In this document: positions 8,372 through 17,347 of the stretch, one piece after another
How the letters are laid out: each line of letters opens with the position of its first letter
How positions within the stretch are numbered: the first letter of the stretch is position 1
Source: Rhodovibrio salinarum DSM 9154
Lineage (GTDB): Bacteria > Pseudomonadota > Alphaproteobacteria > Kiloniellales > Rhodovibrionaceae
NCBI RefSeq assembly: GCF_000515255.1
Contig: NZ_KI911559.1
Span: forward strand, 876,344 to 940,343
Length of the DNA: 64,000 bases
Reading direction: 5' to 3'
Position numbers and translations under genes: made by a program
The notes under the pieces: generated by a model
The model's database searches: none
What the model was told of the DNA's origin: nothing
Seen by the model: the letters and a program-made list of their open reading frames with translations, nothing else

Positions 8372-9661
8372 CTATCCAGACGAGGGTGCCAGGCTGCGGG
8401 CGATCACGGACTGCCAGGCGGCGCGGGCCCGGGCCGGCGTGAAGTCGGCGGCCCGGGCGGCAGCGCCGGCTTGCAGCCGCGTTCGCAGGTCGGGCGCGTG
8501 CAGGAGGCGGACCAATGCGTCCGCCAGAGCCGTCTCCGACGGCGTCAACGGGGCCGCAGCCTCCAGGTCCTCGCCCGGCATGGGCGGCACGAGGATCCCG
8601 GCGTTCGTGACCTCGACCGCTTCTGTAATCCGGTTCACGGGCGTGTCCGGGGCGAGCAGTTCGCGCGGGCCTGTCGGGCAGTCCGCGGCGACGCACGCTT
8701 GGCCCAGGGCCATCGCCTCTAGAAGGGCGTTGGGGAAGCCTTCGGCGCGCGAGGGCAGGGCAAGCGCGCCGGCGCGCGCCATCCACGGATAGGGGTTCGT
8801 CTGGAACCCGGCGAACGCGACCTGAGGCGCGATCCCGAGATCGGTGGCCAGGGCCGCAAGGCGGTCGCGAAGCGGCCCATCGCCGACCAGCACCAATCGG
8901 GCTTCCGGCACCTGTCGAACCACCTGGGCGAAGGCGCGCAGCAACGGCGCCTGGCCCTTTGCCGGTACCAGCCGACCGACGGTCACCACCGTCGAGGGTC
9001 CCAGCAGGTCGGCGCCCGGTCCGACCGGTTCCGCCTCGGCCTGTTGGACGATCGCGGGATCGACCGCGTTCGGAATCACGTTCAGGCGCGCGTTTGGAAT
9101 GTGGAAGCGGCGGGCGAAGTCGGCGGCCGAGCCGTGCGCGTTGAGCACGATTGCGCGTGCCCGGCGCAGCAGCAGGGGATAGGCGCGTTCAACCAGGGTG
9201 CGCTTGAGGGCCGACTTGTCCGCAAGCGCGACCGAAATCTGCTTGCGGACCGAGATGATCCGGGGAACCCGGCGGGTACCCAGCAGGTTGAGGAGATTGG
9301 CGCGCTCCATGAAGGAGACGACCACGTCCAGATCGTGCTCGGCGATCGCGGCTTCGAGACGACGGTGCAGACGGGGAAAGCGCAGGCTTTTCGACAGCGT
9401 GCCTGCCCGCACGCTGGACCCGCCCAGCACGCTCAGGCGGGCTTCCAGCGCCGCCTGGGTGGGCCCGTCACCTGGCAGGGTCATCTCACGATCCGGATTG
9501 AGCAGCAGCAGGCGCACCTCCCAGCCGTCGGCCAGCAGATCGTGCGCCAGGGCGAGGGCCATCCGCTGCGCCCCACCGGCTTCCAGCGAGCCGATCAGGA
9601 TGCCGACGTGTGGCGGTCGTTGGCGGATCCTCCCGTCATCTGCGGGGCGGGCGGACGTCAT
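8372..9661 (-). CDS. Glycosyltransferase family 4 protein
   Basis: A GT-B fold retaining glycosyltransferase, probably adding a sugar to the lipid-linked repeat at the cytoplasmic face of the membrane. The 429-residue product starts with the donor-fold segment HVGILIGSLEAGGAQRMALALA. It has the family's C-terminal hallmarks: VVTVGRLVPAKGQAPLLRAF, GDGPLRDRL and the nucleotide-sugar-binding E-x7-E type segment PSRAEGFPNALLEAMALG. The start overlaps the upstream gene by four bases (ATGA). It is the last gene of the one-strand polysaccharide block. Donor and acceptor cannot be assigned. Confidence 0.9.
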   Translation of the reverse strand: MTSARPADDGRIRQRPPHVGILIGSLEAGGAQRMALALAHDLLADGWEVRLLLLNPDREMTLPGDGPTQAALEARLSVLGGSSVRAGTLSKSLRFPRLHRRLEAAIAEHDLDVVVSFMERANLLNLLGTRRVPRIISVRKQISVALADKSALKRTLVERAYPLLLRRARAIVLNAHGSAADFARRFHIPNARLNVIPNAVDPAIVQQAEAEPVGPGADLLGPSTVVTVGRLVPAKGQAPLLRAFAQVVRQVPEARLVLVGDGPLRDRLAALATDLGIAPQVAFAGFQTNPYPWMARAGALALPSRAEGFPNALLEAMALGQACVAADCPTGPRELLAPDTPVNRITEAVEVTNAGILVPPMPGEDLEAAAPLTPSETALADALVRLLHAPDLRTRLQAGAAARAADFTPARARAAWQSVIARSLAPSSG

Positions 9662-10851
9662 GCCGTCTTGCGCGGCGCCCAGCGGGCGATCCGCTTGCCG
9701 CGTAGAAAGTCGAGCACGCCCAGCAGCATCCCTAGCATGCCGAGTCCGGCGTAAAAGCCGGTTGCCCAAAGCTTCTTGAGCCGTTGGGGCAGCCGGGCGG
9801 TCAGGCCCGTGCGCATCGCTGGCGGATAGGCTGCCGCGATCAGGCTGCCGGCCAGCGCCATGGCCAGAACGCCGTTCGGCCAGGTGTGCGTCGGGGCAAG
9901 CAGGAGCAGACCGAGCCCGGTGAGCAGCCCGGCGACCGGCAGGAGGCGGCGCAACAGCTTGTTGACGATCAGCCGTGGGCCGAACAGCCCGAAGCGTAGG
10001 GTCAGGAGCAGATGAGGCCGGGCGAACAGGCCGGTCAGGCTGCGCAGCGTCACCCGGCGCCGGCGTGTCAGGTCGTGGCCGGCGGTCCGGGCGGGCGCGG
10101 GGATATATGCCATCGCTTGTGGCTCGAACAGCACGCGCTGACCCTGCGCGACCACGCTGAGCGCGTTGTACAGATCGTCGGTTGCCGCGGGGTGGATCGG
10201 TTGGAACAGTGATCGCCGCACGGCGTACAGCTTGCCGTCGTTGGACGTGATCGCGCCGAGCCGGTTCTCCAGCAGCTTGATCCGACTGTCGAAATCGGTA
10301 TAGGCGCGCTGGCCGGACTCCGCGACCGCAGCGCGGTCCTGATGGACGATCAGCCGCCGGCCGCAGACCGCGCCGACGGATGGGTCGGCGAACCAACGCA
10401 GCAAGACGTCCAAGGCGCTGTTGCTTAACTCGGCGTCGAGGTCGGAAAACACCAGAATGTCGCCGTTCGCGCGGTCGGCGCCGAGGTTCAGCGCGTGCGC
10501 CTTGCCGGCCGGTGCGTCCAGCGCGCACAGCGTCACCGGCAGGCCTTGCGCGGCCGCCAGCGCGGCTTCACGGTCGGCCGCCGTGATCGGACCATCGCCA
10601 GCCAGGACCAGGTCGAGTTCGCCCGGGTAGGTTCGTGCGATCCGCGCCAGATTGGTGACCTTGGCGCGCAGGAGTGCGCCGCCGCCGGTAAAAGCAACGA
10701 TCACGGTCGCATGCGGTGCGGCAGAGCGTGGCGGGATCGGGGCACGAGAGAACAGCGTGAGCGCGTACAGCATGGCCGGGTAGATGACGAGCGGCAGTGT
10801 CGCCATGCCGCCGCCGAGCGCCAGACAGATCAAGCCCATTGGCAGGCTCAC
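9658..10851 (-). CDS. Membrane glycosyltransferase family 2 protein
   Basis: A GT-A fold processive-type glycosyltransferase anchored in the inner membrane. It has an N-terminal membrane segment (residues 5-27), then a GT2 domain with LDLVLAGDGP, the DxD-like DLDAEL metal and donor site within DILVFSDLDAELS, and the acceptor-side ATDDLYNAL. Two to three hydrophobic segments form the C terminus. The GTG at 10851 is chosen because it overlaps the upstream stop as GTGA; an ATG 12 bases downstream is possible. Longer upstream readings run through the ligase gene and are not credible. Confidence 0.85.
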   Translation of the reverse strand: MSLPMGLICLALGGGMATLPLVIYPAMLYALTLFSRAPIPPRSAAPHATVIVAFTGGGALLRAKVTNLARIARTYPGELDLVLAGDGPITAADREAALAAAQGLPVTLCALDAPAGKAHALNLGADRANGDILVFSDLDAELSNSALDVLLRWFADPSVGAVCGRRLIVHQDRAAVAESGQRAYTDFDSRIKLLENRLGAITSNDGKLYAVRRSLFQPIHPAATDDLYNALSVVAQGQRVLFEPQAMAYIPAPARTAGHDLTRRRRVTLRSLTGLFARPHLLLTLRFGLFGPRLIVNKLLRRLLPVAGLLTGLGLLLLAPTHTWPNGVLAMALAGSLIAAAYPPAMRTGLTARLPQRLKKLWATGFYAGLGMLGMLLGVLDFLRGKRIARWAPRKTA

Positions 10852-12215
10852 GAGACGCCGTGCGCCGGTGCGGAGGCGTCCTGGTGCAGACCTAGCCGGT
10901 GCTGGGCGTAACGTTGCACGGCCACCGAAAGCGGCAGGGCGAGGATGAAGTATTTGTGGTCGATGCCGCTTTTCACCAGGAAGTAGATCAGGACCGAAAG
11001 GAAGGCGATCTTGTAGGCGCCGACAAGGTGCGCGCCGATCTCGTCCCCATGCTGGCGCAGCAAGCGTTCCGCGCCGAGGTAGTTGCGGTAGGTGACCCAC
11101 AGCAGAGCGAGGAATGTGGCCAAGCCGACGATGCCGGTTCCGATCAGCACTTCGAGGTAGGTGTTGTGGGCAGGCCGTTCCGTCATTGCGAACCAGCGTG
11201 CCTGATCCGAGTCCACCCAGATCTTCTTGAAGGTGTCCGGGCCGGTGCCGAGGACCGGGTGTTCGGGGAAGGCCTCCAGGGCGACCTCGACATAGCTGGC
11301 GCGGCGATCCAGCGCCGCGTCCTCGGCCAGTTCCTGGCCTTCGCCCGTGACCCATTCGACCATCAACTGCAAGGTCGCTTGGCGCTGGATGTATTCCTGG
11401 GGCACGAACAAGACGACGACCGCGAGCAATGCGCTGGCCCCGCCGACGACAAGGCCGAGATAGCGGGGATGAAAGTGGTGCCGGAACTGGACCGCCAGCA
11501 GCAGGGCGACCGCGACCAGGTTCACGAAGCCGCCCCGGGATTCGGTGCTGATCAGGCCGAGCAGCAGCAGGACGGCGCCCGCGAGCCCGATAACCCGGCG
11601 TATCGGCGTACTGCCCATCACGCCCCAGTAGACGGCGAGCGGCAGCACGTAGACACACATCAGCGCCATGTTGTTCGCGCTGATCGTGCCGCCGTAGCCG
11701 CGGCCGCCTTCGACGAAATAGTCGACACCCAGATAGTAGCCCAGACTGGCCAGGGCGGCGTTCAGGCCGGTGCTGGCGATCAGGACGGCCGGCAGCCAGG
11801 TTTCGACGCCCCGGTCGTTGATCATGACCAGATTGATGGTCATGAAGATCACGAAGGCGATCAGGATCACCAGGCCCTGGAAGGCCGTGTCCGGGTAGGG
11901 AGAGAGGATCGCGGACGCCAGGTTGGTCAGCATGAACAGACCCACCGGCATCCAGATGTTGCCGTGCAGCCGCTTGGGCGGAAGCTTCTGGACCAGAATA
12001 GCCGGGACCACAATCAGCAGCAGTCCGGCGGTGAGCAGGTAGTCCACCTTCATGAAGAAGGGGCCCGGCAGGTCCCGGAACCGGAAGAAGGGGATCGTGA
12101 ACAGGATGCCGTAGAACAGTATCTGCGCTACCGGATGGTCGGTCACGCCGTGTCGGGTCGCGACCTGGGAACCGCCTGTCGGGGCTAGGCTGGGTTCAGG
12201 ACGGGCGTAGACCAT
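10848..12215 (-). CDS. O-antigen ligase / polymerase (Wzy-WaaL superfamily) membrane protein
   Basis: A polytopic inner-membrane protein of 455 residues that would polymerise or transfer the lipid-linked polysaccharide on the periplasmic side. About eleven hydrophobic segments are visible. The conserved Wzy_C region STESRGGFVNLVAV is near residue 245. A large periplasmic loop carries VLGTGPDTFKKIW and then RPAHNTYLEVLIGTG, the His-bearing motif typical of this superfamily. The ATG at 12215 follows AGGTG. Polymerase and ligase roles cannot be separated from sequence alone; as the only such gene in the locus it is the best Wzy candidate. Confidence 0.85.
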   Translation of the reverse strand: MVYARPEPSLAPTGGSQVATRHGVTDHPVAQILFYGILFTIPFFRFRDLPGPFFMKVDYLLTAGLLLIVVPAILVQKLPPKRLHGNIWMPVGLFMLTNLASAILSPYPDTAFQGLVILIAFVIFMTINLVMINDRGVETWLPAVLIASTGLNAALASLGYYLGVDYFVEGGRGYGGTISANNMALMCVYVLPLAVYWGVMGSTPIRRVIGLAGAVLLLLGLISTESRGGFVNLVAVALLLAVQFRHHFHPRYLGLVVGGASALLAVVVLFVPQEYIQRQATLQLMVEWVTGEGQELAEDAALDRRASYVEVALEAFPEHPVLGTGPDTFKKIWVDSDQARWFAMTERPAHNTYLEVLIGTGIVGLATFLALLWVTYRNYLGAERLLRQHGDEIGAHLVGAYKIAFLSVLIYFLVKSGIDHKYFILALPLSVAVQRYAQHRLGLHQDASAPAHGVS

Positions 12216-12247
12216 CTGGGCACCTGCTGCTCCTTGAACGGGGCGGT

Positions 12248-13342
12248 TCAGCGCCGCGTTACGATCGCTTGCTTGAGGAAATACTGATCGACCATGTAGC
12301 GGTTGAGTGTGCTGTCGGCGCTGTAGGCGAGCAGGTACTCGGGCTGGCCGCTGTGCTCGTCGTTCAGCAGCCGCTCGACGTGCGCGTGGCAACGCGCGTT
12401 CTTGATCCGAGGGCTGCCTTTGCGCCGGCGCACGATCGACACCCGACCGCCATGGGTGGTGATGAACGACCAGGGCAGGGGCGCCTCGAACCGCGCCCGG
12501 ATGTAGTCGCGGTTCATGTCCAGGATGCGTCCGGACACCAACGGCGGCGTCATGCCGGGGTCGAACAGCTGGATCGTGGCCTGGGACGGGGTGATGCGGA
12601 CTTGGCTGCGTTTCTCGCGCTCGCCGCGGACCATCCGCAGACCCACCGCGTTCTGCCAGGAATAGCGTCCGGCCGCGGCAATCGATTTTCCGATCATGGC
12701 GAGGGCGGCGTAAACGAAGAACGGCAGTGTCATGTGTCCGCCTGCCTTCAGGTAGCGGCGATCCAGTCGGGCCCGCAAGCGCTTCGGCGCACTGTGTGGG
12801 GTCAGGAGTTGAGATATCCCGAACAGGCCGGGCGCCGTCTCGAAGCGAAGCTCGTAGTCGGGATCGCCGCGCCCATAGCGCTCATAGACCTCGCGGCGCT
12901 CCGGACGTGGTCCGAAGAGACGCATCTCTCCGCGCACGACGTTGACCAGTTGCGGTAACTCGTCGAGCCGGGTCTCCCGCAGGAAGCGTGCGAGCGCGGG
13001 CAAGATTTCCTCGCGCTCCGAAAACAGGCTCGTGCCCAGGCGCTTCTGGATGCCGTTAGGCAGCGTGCGGAACTTGTAGACCATGTAGACGGCACGGCGC
13101 TTACCCAGCCGCTCACCGCGATAGAAGATCGGTCGCCCGACGAAGAGCGCCACGCCTGCCGCAAGCACCAGAAAGACCGGCGACAGCAGGAAGATGAGTC
13201 CGGCCGCGATGAGTCGGTCGCCGGTTGGCGCTCCAACCGTCACCTCCGGTGGGCAAGCCTGATTCGTCAGAGTGCGCCCGCCAGCCGCGCTCTGTTTGTC
13301 AGAAGACACGTCACTTGCCCCCGCGTATCGAATGAACCCCAC
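12248..13342 (-). CDS. Sugar-1-phosphate transferase with C-terminal PilZ-like extension
   Basis: A polyprenyl-phosphate glycosyl-1-phosphate transferase that would start the lipid-linked repeat. Residues 42-69 form the membrane anchor. The catalytic domain follows, with YKFRT (89-93), DELPQLVNVVRGEMRLFGPRP (127-147) and the Arg-rich RLRARLDRRYL. Unusually, about 130 residues follow the catalytic domain. They contain RSQVR (245-249), matching the PilZ RxxxR switch, and GRILDMNRDY (271-280), a degenerate form of the D/N-x-S-x-x-G motif, on a beta-rich stretch. The GTG start at 13342 follows AGGGGG. Start and fold of the extension are inferred. Confidence 0.85.
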   Translation of the reverse strand: MGFIRYAGASDVSSDKQSAAGGRTLTNQACPPEVTVGAPTGDRLIAAGLIFLLSPVFLVLAAGVALFVGRPIFYRGERLGKRRAVYMVYKFRTLPNGIQKRLGTSLFSEREEILPALARFLRETRLDELPQLVNVVRGEMRLFGPRPERREVYERYGRGDPDYELRFETAPGLFGISQLLTPHSAPKRLRARLDRRYLKAGGHMTLPFFVYAALAMIGKSIAAAGRYSWQNAVGLRMVRGEREKRSQVRITPSQATIQLFDPGMTPPLVSGRILDMNRDYIRARFEAPLPWSFITTHGGRVSIVRRRKGSPRIKNARCHAHVERLLNDEHSGQPEYLLAYSADSTLNRYMVDQYFLKQAIVTRR

Positions 13343-13572
13343 CAGCGGGTCCCCCTACGTCCGTCGTGTCGGCCGGGATGCCGGCTGCACACGAGTCGAT
13401 TGCGTGGGCCGGAAATGCCGCCTTGCTTGATCGGTGTATCTACCGGCCCACGCGGCGGATCCCTGTCTGGACGACAAGGCTCCAAGCCCACCCAGAATGT
13501 GAGACGTCCCGCACGCCTCCCCCGCGCCGAGGCGTGCGTTAAACCTGTTGATCCCCCGTTCCTGTCGCTGGA

Positions 13573-14946
13573 TCAGCTGTATTCGGGCACCGAGAAGGTG
13601 CACGGTATGCCTGCGTAGTTGGTCAGGTCTTCCGGTCGCTTGAAACGGTGGTCGAAGAACTCGAGCAGGAATCCGACAGTCAGTCCGAGAAGGATGCCGA
13701 GCAGTATGGATGCCGGCAGAATCGTCTTCGGATTTGGGAAGGTTGGTTCGGGTCCTGCCTGCGGATTCTCGACCACACTGACCGAGAACAGGTCGGAGCT
13801 GGTTTCGCTTTTGATTCGGGCTTCCTGGAAGCGTTTGTCGAAGGTCCGCATCGTGCCTTCGGTAATGTCGATCTGACGTTGGATCTGCCGAGCCTTGAGC
13901 GCGCTGCGGTTGAGCTCACGATTCTCGGCGCGCAGCTCACTGATCTTGCCGTCGATCAGCTCGATCTGTCCGTTCAGGGAGTCGAGCGTGGCGCGTTCCT
14001 TGGCGACGATGTTTTGCGCTTCGTTTTGCAGCATCCCTTGCATGCGATTGACTTGCCGCTGCACTGCGTTCGCCCGATCCGTTCCGGCCTTGTAGGTCTG
14101 CAGCACTTCGGCTTCGTCGACGTAGAGGCCCTGCACTTCGCGCGCGAGATCGCCCAGCGCCATGTTGTCGATGGACGAGTAGAAGAACGTCTTCTTGTCG
14201 CCGCCATTCACCGTCTGCTCCAGGAACGCGAGCAGCTTCTGCTGCTTCAGCCGATCCGTGCGCAGATCGGCCAGACGTGTTTGCATGTCGGCGATCATCT
14301 GGACGTTGGCGTTGACCTGCTGTTCGAGGTCGCTCAGCCGTTGGCCGTCGGCGACGTTGAGCAGGCGGTTCTCCATGGCAGCCAGGTTGTCCTGGTAGCT
14401 TTCCATCTGCGTCTTGAAGAACTGCTGCGCCTCGGCCGGGTTATAGACCTGCTGGCGCTGTGCGAGGTAAGCGTCGAGCACGGCAGCCAAGACATCCTCG
14501 GCGGCTTGCGGATCGCCCCACTCAAGGCGCGCGTTGATGACGTTGGACCGCGGGACGATGCTGGCCTCGAACCCGCTGGCGATGTTCCCCGCGAAGCGAC
14601 GAATCTCGGCGCTTTGGTCCGGCGACAGGCCGTAGCGACCCTGTTCGGCCAGCTGTTCCGTCGCGCGGCGGAAGACGCTGAAAGAGGATAGGATCTCGAT
14701 TTCGGAGAAGAGGTCCTTCTCCGTGACAGCATCGATTTTTGGATCGGCTCCCTCGCCGACGCCCGTGGGGTCATCCAGCACCTGACCGCCTTTCAACACG
14801 ACGGCGCTTTCGGCCTGGTAGACCGGTGAGGCGAGCAAGGTGATTGCGACGCCGGCGAACACCACCGCGGCCATGATCGCGAGGATGATCTGCTTGCGGA
14901 TGAAGAAGATCATGAAGAATTCGCGGATGTAATCCTGCGTCTTCAT
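13573..14946 (-). CDS. Wzz/GumC-like polysaccharide co-polymerase
   Basis: An inner-membrane chain-length determinant. The 457-residue product has an N-terminal membrane segment (about residues 20-42) and a long periplasmic coiled-coil region rich in Gln, Glu and Asp. A C-terminal membrane segment follows the Pro-rich stretch PEPTFPNPK, as is usual in this family. No kinase domain follows, so any kinase activity must come from the separate CpsD-like gene upstream in the operon. The ATG at 14946 has GAGAG ahead of it; an earlier start at 15018 would overlap the export gene by 20 bases. Confidence 0.88.
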   Translation of the reverse strand: MKTQDYIREFFMIFFIRKQIILAIMAAVVFAGVAITLLASPVYQAESAVVLKGGQVLDDPTGVGEGADPKIDAVTEKDLFSEIEILSSFSVFRRATEQLAEQGRYGLSPDQSAEIRRFAGNIASGFEASIVPRSNVINARLEWGDPQAAEDVLAAVLDAYLAQRQQVYNPAEAQQFFKTQMESYQDNLAAMENRLLNVADGQRLSDLEQQVNANVQMIADMQTRLADLRTDRLKQQKLLAFLEQTVNGGDKKTFFYSSIDNMALGDLAREVQGLYVDEAEVLQTYKAGTDRANAVQRQVNRMQGMLQNEAQNIVAKERATLDSLNGQIELIDGKISELRAENRELNRSALKARQIQRQIDITEGTMRTFDKRFQEARIKSETSSDLFSVSVVENPQAGPEPTFPNPKTILPASILLGILLGLTVGFLLEFFDHRFKRPEDLTNYAGIPCTFSVPEYS

Positions 14947-14998
14947 GCGGTTCTCTCGCGTATCACGAGATGTGGTGCCTTTGCGTTTGGCGCGGCCA

Positions 14999-16108
14999 TT
15001 AGTCGCTGTCTCCGCCACTGCTCAGGCCGGTCTCGATGCCGGCGAATCCCCAGCCGTTGAAGAAGGTGATGTCCGCAATCTCGCGCATCAGCTGGGCGGT
15101 GCTGGAAATCTTGCTGCGCGGCACCAGGAGAACGTCGTCGGGGCGGAGATAGAACTGCGCGGCTTGCAGGCCGTACTTGCTCATGTTCTCCAGGTCGAAG
15201 CGGTGTGCGACCAATTGGTCGTCCTGGCGGCGGAAGACGATCGTGCTGGAGACCCGTGCCTCGCGCGTGTAGCCGCCCACTTCGGCCAGCGCCTGCATGA
15301 CGTTGATGGGACGGTCGATTTGCACGGTCCCCGGCTCGTTGACCTCGCCGAGCACGTAGACCTGGCTGCCGTTCTGTTCGTGCATGAACAGGTCCGCCAC
15401 CAGGCCTTCCATGAAGTTGGCGTACTTCCCGCGCAACTCCTGCTCGACCGAGTCGACCGTCCGCTGGGCAACCTTCACGCTGCCGACCAGTGGGAACGAG
15501 GCGTACCCGTCGGGCCGGACACGGACCAGCTTCGACAGGCCGCGGGCACTGGTCTGAAGATCGTTGCGGATCTGTTCCACGCGGGCGTTGAAGTTCTCGA
15601 TCTTCACGTAGATTTCGGGCGCTTGAAGGACGTCTTCGTAGGCATCCCGAAGCTTTTTCTCGAGGTCCGTCGTGGTCAGACCGACAACTTCCGTCTTGCC
15701 GAGATAGGGCAGCGAGATCGTGCCGTCCGGCAGGACTTGCTGCGTCTCGTTTAACTCGCTGGCGCCGATGAATTTGACCGCGATCGTATGGTACAAGGAA
15801 ATCCGGTATTCGTTCTGCCGTCGCCGCTCCAGGTGATAGACGATGTCGAGCACGTCACCTGGCGAGATTTGGTAGGCACTGAACAGCGGATACGCGCCGG
15901 CGCCTTGCAGGCTTGCCAGCCGCGTGCCTGGCAGCCGTCCGGCCTTGGTCTGGTCGACGAGCTTCACGAACGGCTTGTCGTCGTTGGCCCCGGATGCGTC
16001 GTCCTGCATCGACATGCCGGAACTCTGGGCGCAGGCGTTGAGCCCGAGTGCCAGAACCGAAACCAGGAATGCCGCTGCGAGACGGCTTGCGAGAGCGGCT
16101 TTGCCCAT
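14999..16108 (-). CDS. Polysaccharide export outer-membrane protein (Wza/OPX family), lipoprotein-like
   Basis: This protein would form the periplasm-spanning and outer-membrane part of the export channel. The 369-residue product begins with a signal sequence ending LGLNACAQ, whose cysteine near residue 25 is a likely lipidation site although Asn at -2 is unusual. YQISPGDVLDIVY marks the Poly_export domain and LPDGTISLPYLGKTEVVGLT its continuation. SLBB-type repeats follow, e.g. VYVLGEVNEPGTVQIDRP. The start overlaps the upstream ATPase stop by one base (TGATG); an ATG 15 bases further upstream is an alternative. Confidence 0.9.
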   Translation of the reverse strand: MGKAALASRLAAAFLVSVLALGLNACAQSSGMSMQDDASGANDDKPFVKLVDQTKAGRLPGTRLASLQGAGAYPLFSAYQISPGDVLDIVYHLERRRQNEYRISLYHTIAVKFIGASELNETQQVLPDGTISLPYLGKTEVVGLTTTDLEKKLRDAYEDVLQAPEIYVKIENFNARVEQIRNDLQTSARGLSKLVRVRPDGYASFPLVGSVKVAQRTVDSVEQELRGKYANFMEGLVADLFMHEQNGSQVYVLGEVNEPGTVQIDRPINVMQALAEVGGYTREARVSSTIVFRRQDDQLVAHRFDLENMSKYGLQAAQFYLRPDDVLLVPRSKISSTAQLMREIADITFFNGWGFAGIETGLSSGGDSD

Positions 16109-17166
16109 CACCGTGAAATCCATTGATAGATCATGCGGGGGACGTAGAACCGTCGGCGGTTCAGCACGCCGCCCAGGACTTGTCCGCCGCCGTTGCGTAC
16201 CTTCTCCACCGCGCCTTGGAGGACTTCCCACTTGGTCCGCTCGGACGCGACGACGAACACCACGCCGTCGAACACACTGGCCAGTCGGGCGGGGTCGGAC
16301 GAGGAGAGGGTGGCGCTGCCGTCCACGATGATGAAGTCGTAATACGGTTTGACCTGCGCCAGGAACGCGGCGAGGCGGTCGACGTGGCGCGCCTCCGATA
16401 GAGCGATACGGTCGTTGGCGCCGCAGGCGAGTACGTGCAGGCCCGGCATCCCCTCGGTCGGGTGCAGCGCATCCGATAGCCCCACCTGTCCCTCGATCAC
16501 GTCGTTAAGGCCTGGGGAGGGTGTGACGTTGAGCATGCTGTGCAGGCGGGCGGCTTGGTTTCCGGCATCGACCAGCAGGACACGCGCCTGGCTGATCGCG
16601 CATAGCCCATAGGCGGTCGACAGCGCGGCCGTCGTCTTGCCTTCGCCGCGAAAGCAACTCGTGATGTAGACGGTCGAGACGTTGGACGGCGCGGCGGCGA
16701 TCAGGTTGCCTTCGACGAGCGATAGCTGCGTGCGGTTCTGTTCCAGCTGCCGCAGGACGGCTGGCGCGAAGCTGGCCGCGGGGGCCCGTGGCTCCGGCGC
16801 TGTAAACGGGGGCCGCGCGGACTCGGGCTGTGCCTCGACCTCCGGTGTTGGGTCGGGGCCACCTGCTGTTGGGGTGTTGCCGTCACCGAGATCGGCGGCT
16901 GTGAAAGTCGCGGTATCCCGGTCGTGCTCCGCAGCTGCTTCCGCGTGCGGGGCGCCGGACCGCTCAGCGGTGGTTTGCGTGCGATCCGCGCGGGGCGCCT
17001 GGCGATCCTCGGTGCGCGAGTCCCCTAAGGTCCCGGCGCGCTGCAGGCGCTCAACGTACCAATAGCCGTAGGGGTCGGTTTCCGATCCGTGCGGACGGCT
17101 GCTTCGGCCCAGATACTGGTCGGCGTATGACTTGCGCCGCGATGGGGGTGAACTGTCAGCCGCCAT
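16108..17166 (-). CDS. CpsD/BY-kinase-like P-loop ATPase with degenerate Walker A'
   Basis: Related to the bacterial tyrosine kinases that regulate Wzz-type polymerisation. The 352-residue product has a disordered, Pro/Glu/Arg-rich N-terminal half (residues 1-130) and then a MinD/ParA-like ATPase domain. Walker A is intact (FRGEGKTTA, 172-180). At the Walker A' position, where BY-kinases usually read D-x-D-x-R, the sequence is DAGNQ (200-204). Walker B reads FIIVDGS (278-284) rather than ending in DxPP. The C terminus RRRFYVPRMIYQWISR has only two Tyr instead of a Tyr cluster. Kinase activity is therefore doubtful; an ATP-dependent regulator is likelier. Confidence 0.82.
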   Translation of the reverse strand: MAADSSPPSRRKSYADQYLGRSSRPHGSETDPYGYWYVERLQRAGTLGDSRTEDRQAPRADRTQTTAERSGAPHAEAAAEHDRDTATFTAADLGDGNTPTAGGPDPTPEVEAQPESARPPFTAPEPRAPAASFAPAVLRQLEQNRTQLSLVEGNLIAAAPSNVSTVYITSCFRGEGKTTAALSTAYGLCAISQARVLLVDAGNQAARLHSMLNVTPSPGLNDVIEGQVGLSDALHPTEGMPGLHVLACGANDRIALSEARHVDRLAAFLAQVKPYYDFIIVDGSATLSSSDPARLASVFDGVVFVVASERTKWEVLQGAVEKVRNGGGQVLGGVLNRRRFYVPRMIYQWISR

Positions 17167-17347
17167 GGTTGCCCCCAAGCGGTGCGTTGTCGGCAGACGC
17201 GTCAAACGTGATGGTTTTCGCCATGTGCCTTTTAAGAGACGCATCCGCCCCCATAAGGCCCCGGCACGTGATGAGACGTGCCCAGTCGCGGTTGCCCGAT
17301 GTCCGAGGCAAACGCGCCGAATGTCCGTGTCGTCGCACCATGGCGGC

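Noticed and set aside
7134-8786. A 550-codon minus-strand frame across potH, potI and the first glycosyltransferase gene
   Set aside because: It overlaps three well-supported genes and reads as Arg/Asp-rich low-complexity sequence without motifs or a ribosome binding site.
10852-11658. N-terminal extension of the membrane glycosyltransferase gene to 11658
   Set aside because: The extension lies inside the O-antigen ligase gene in another frame and is Arg/Pro-rich; the GTGA overlap at 10848-10851 gives a better start.
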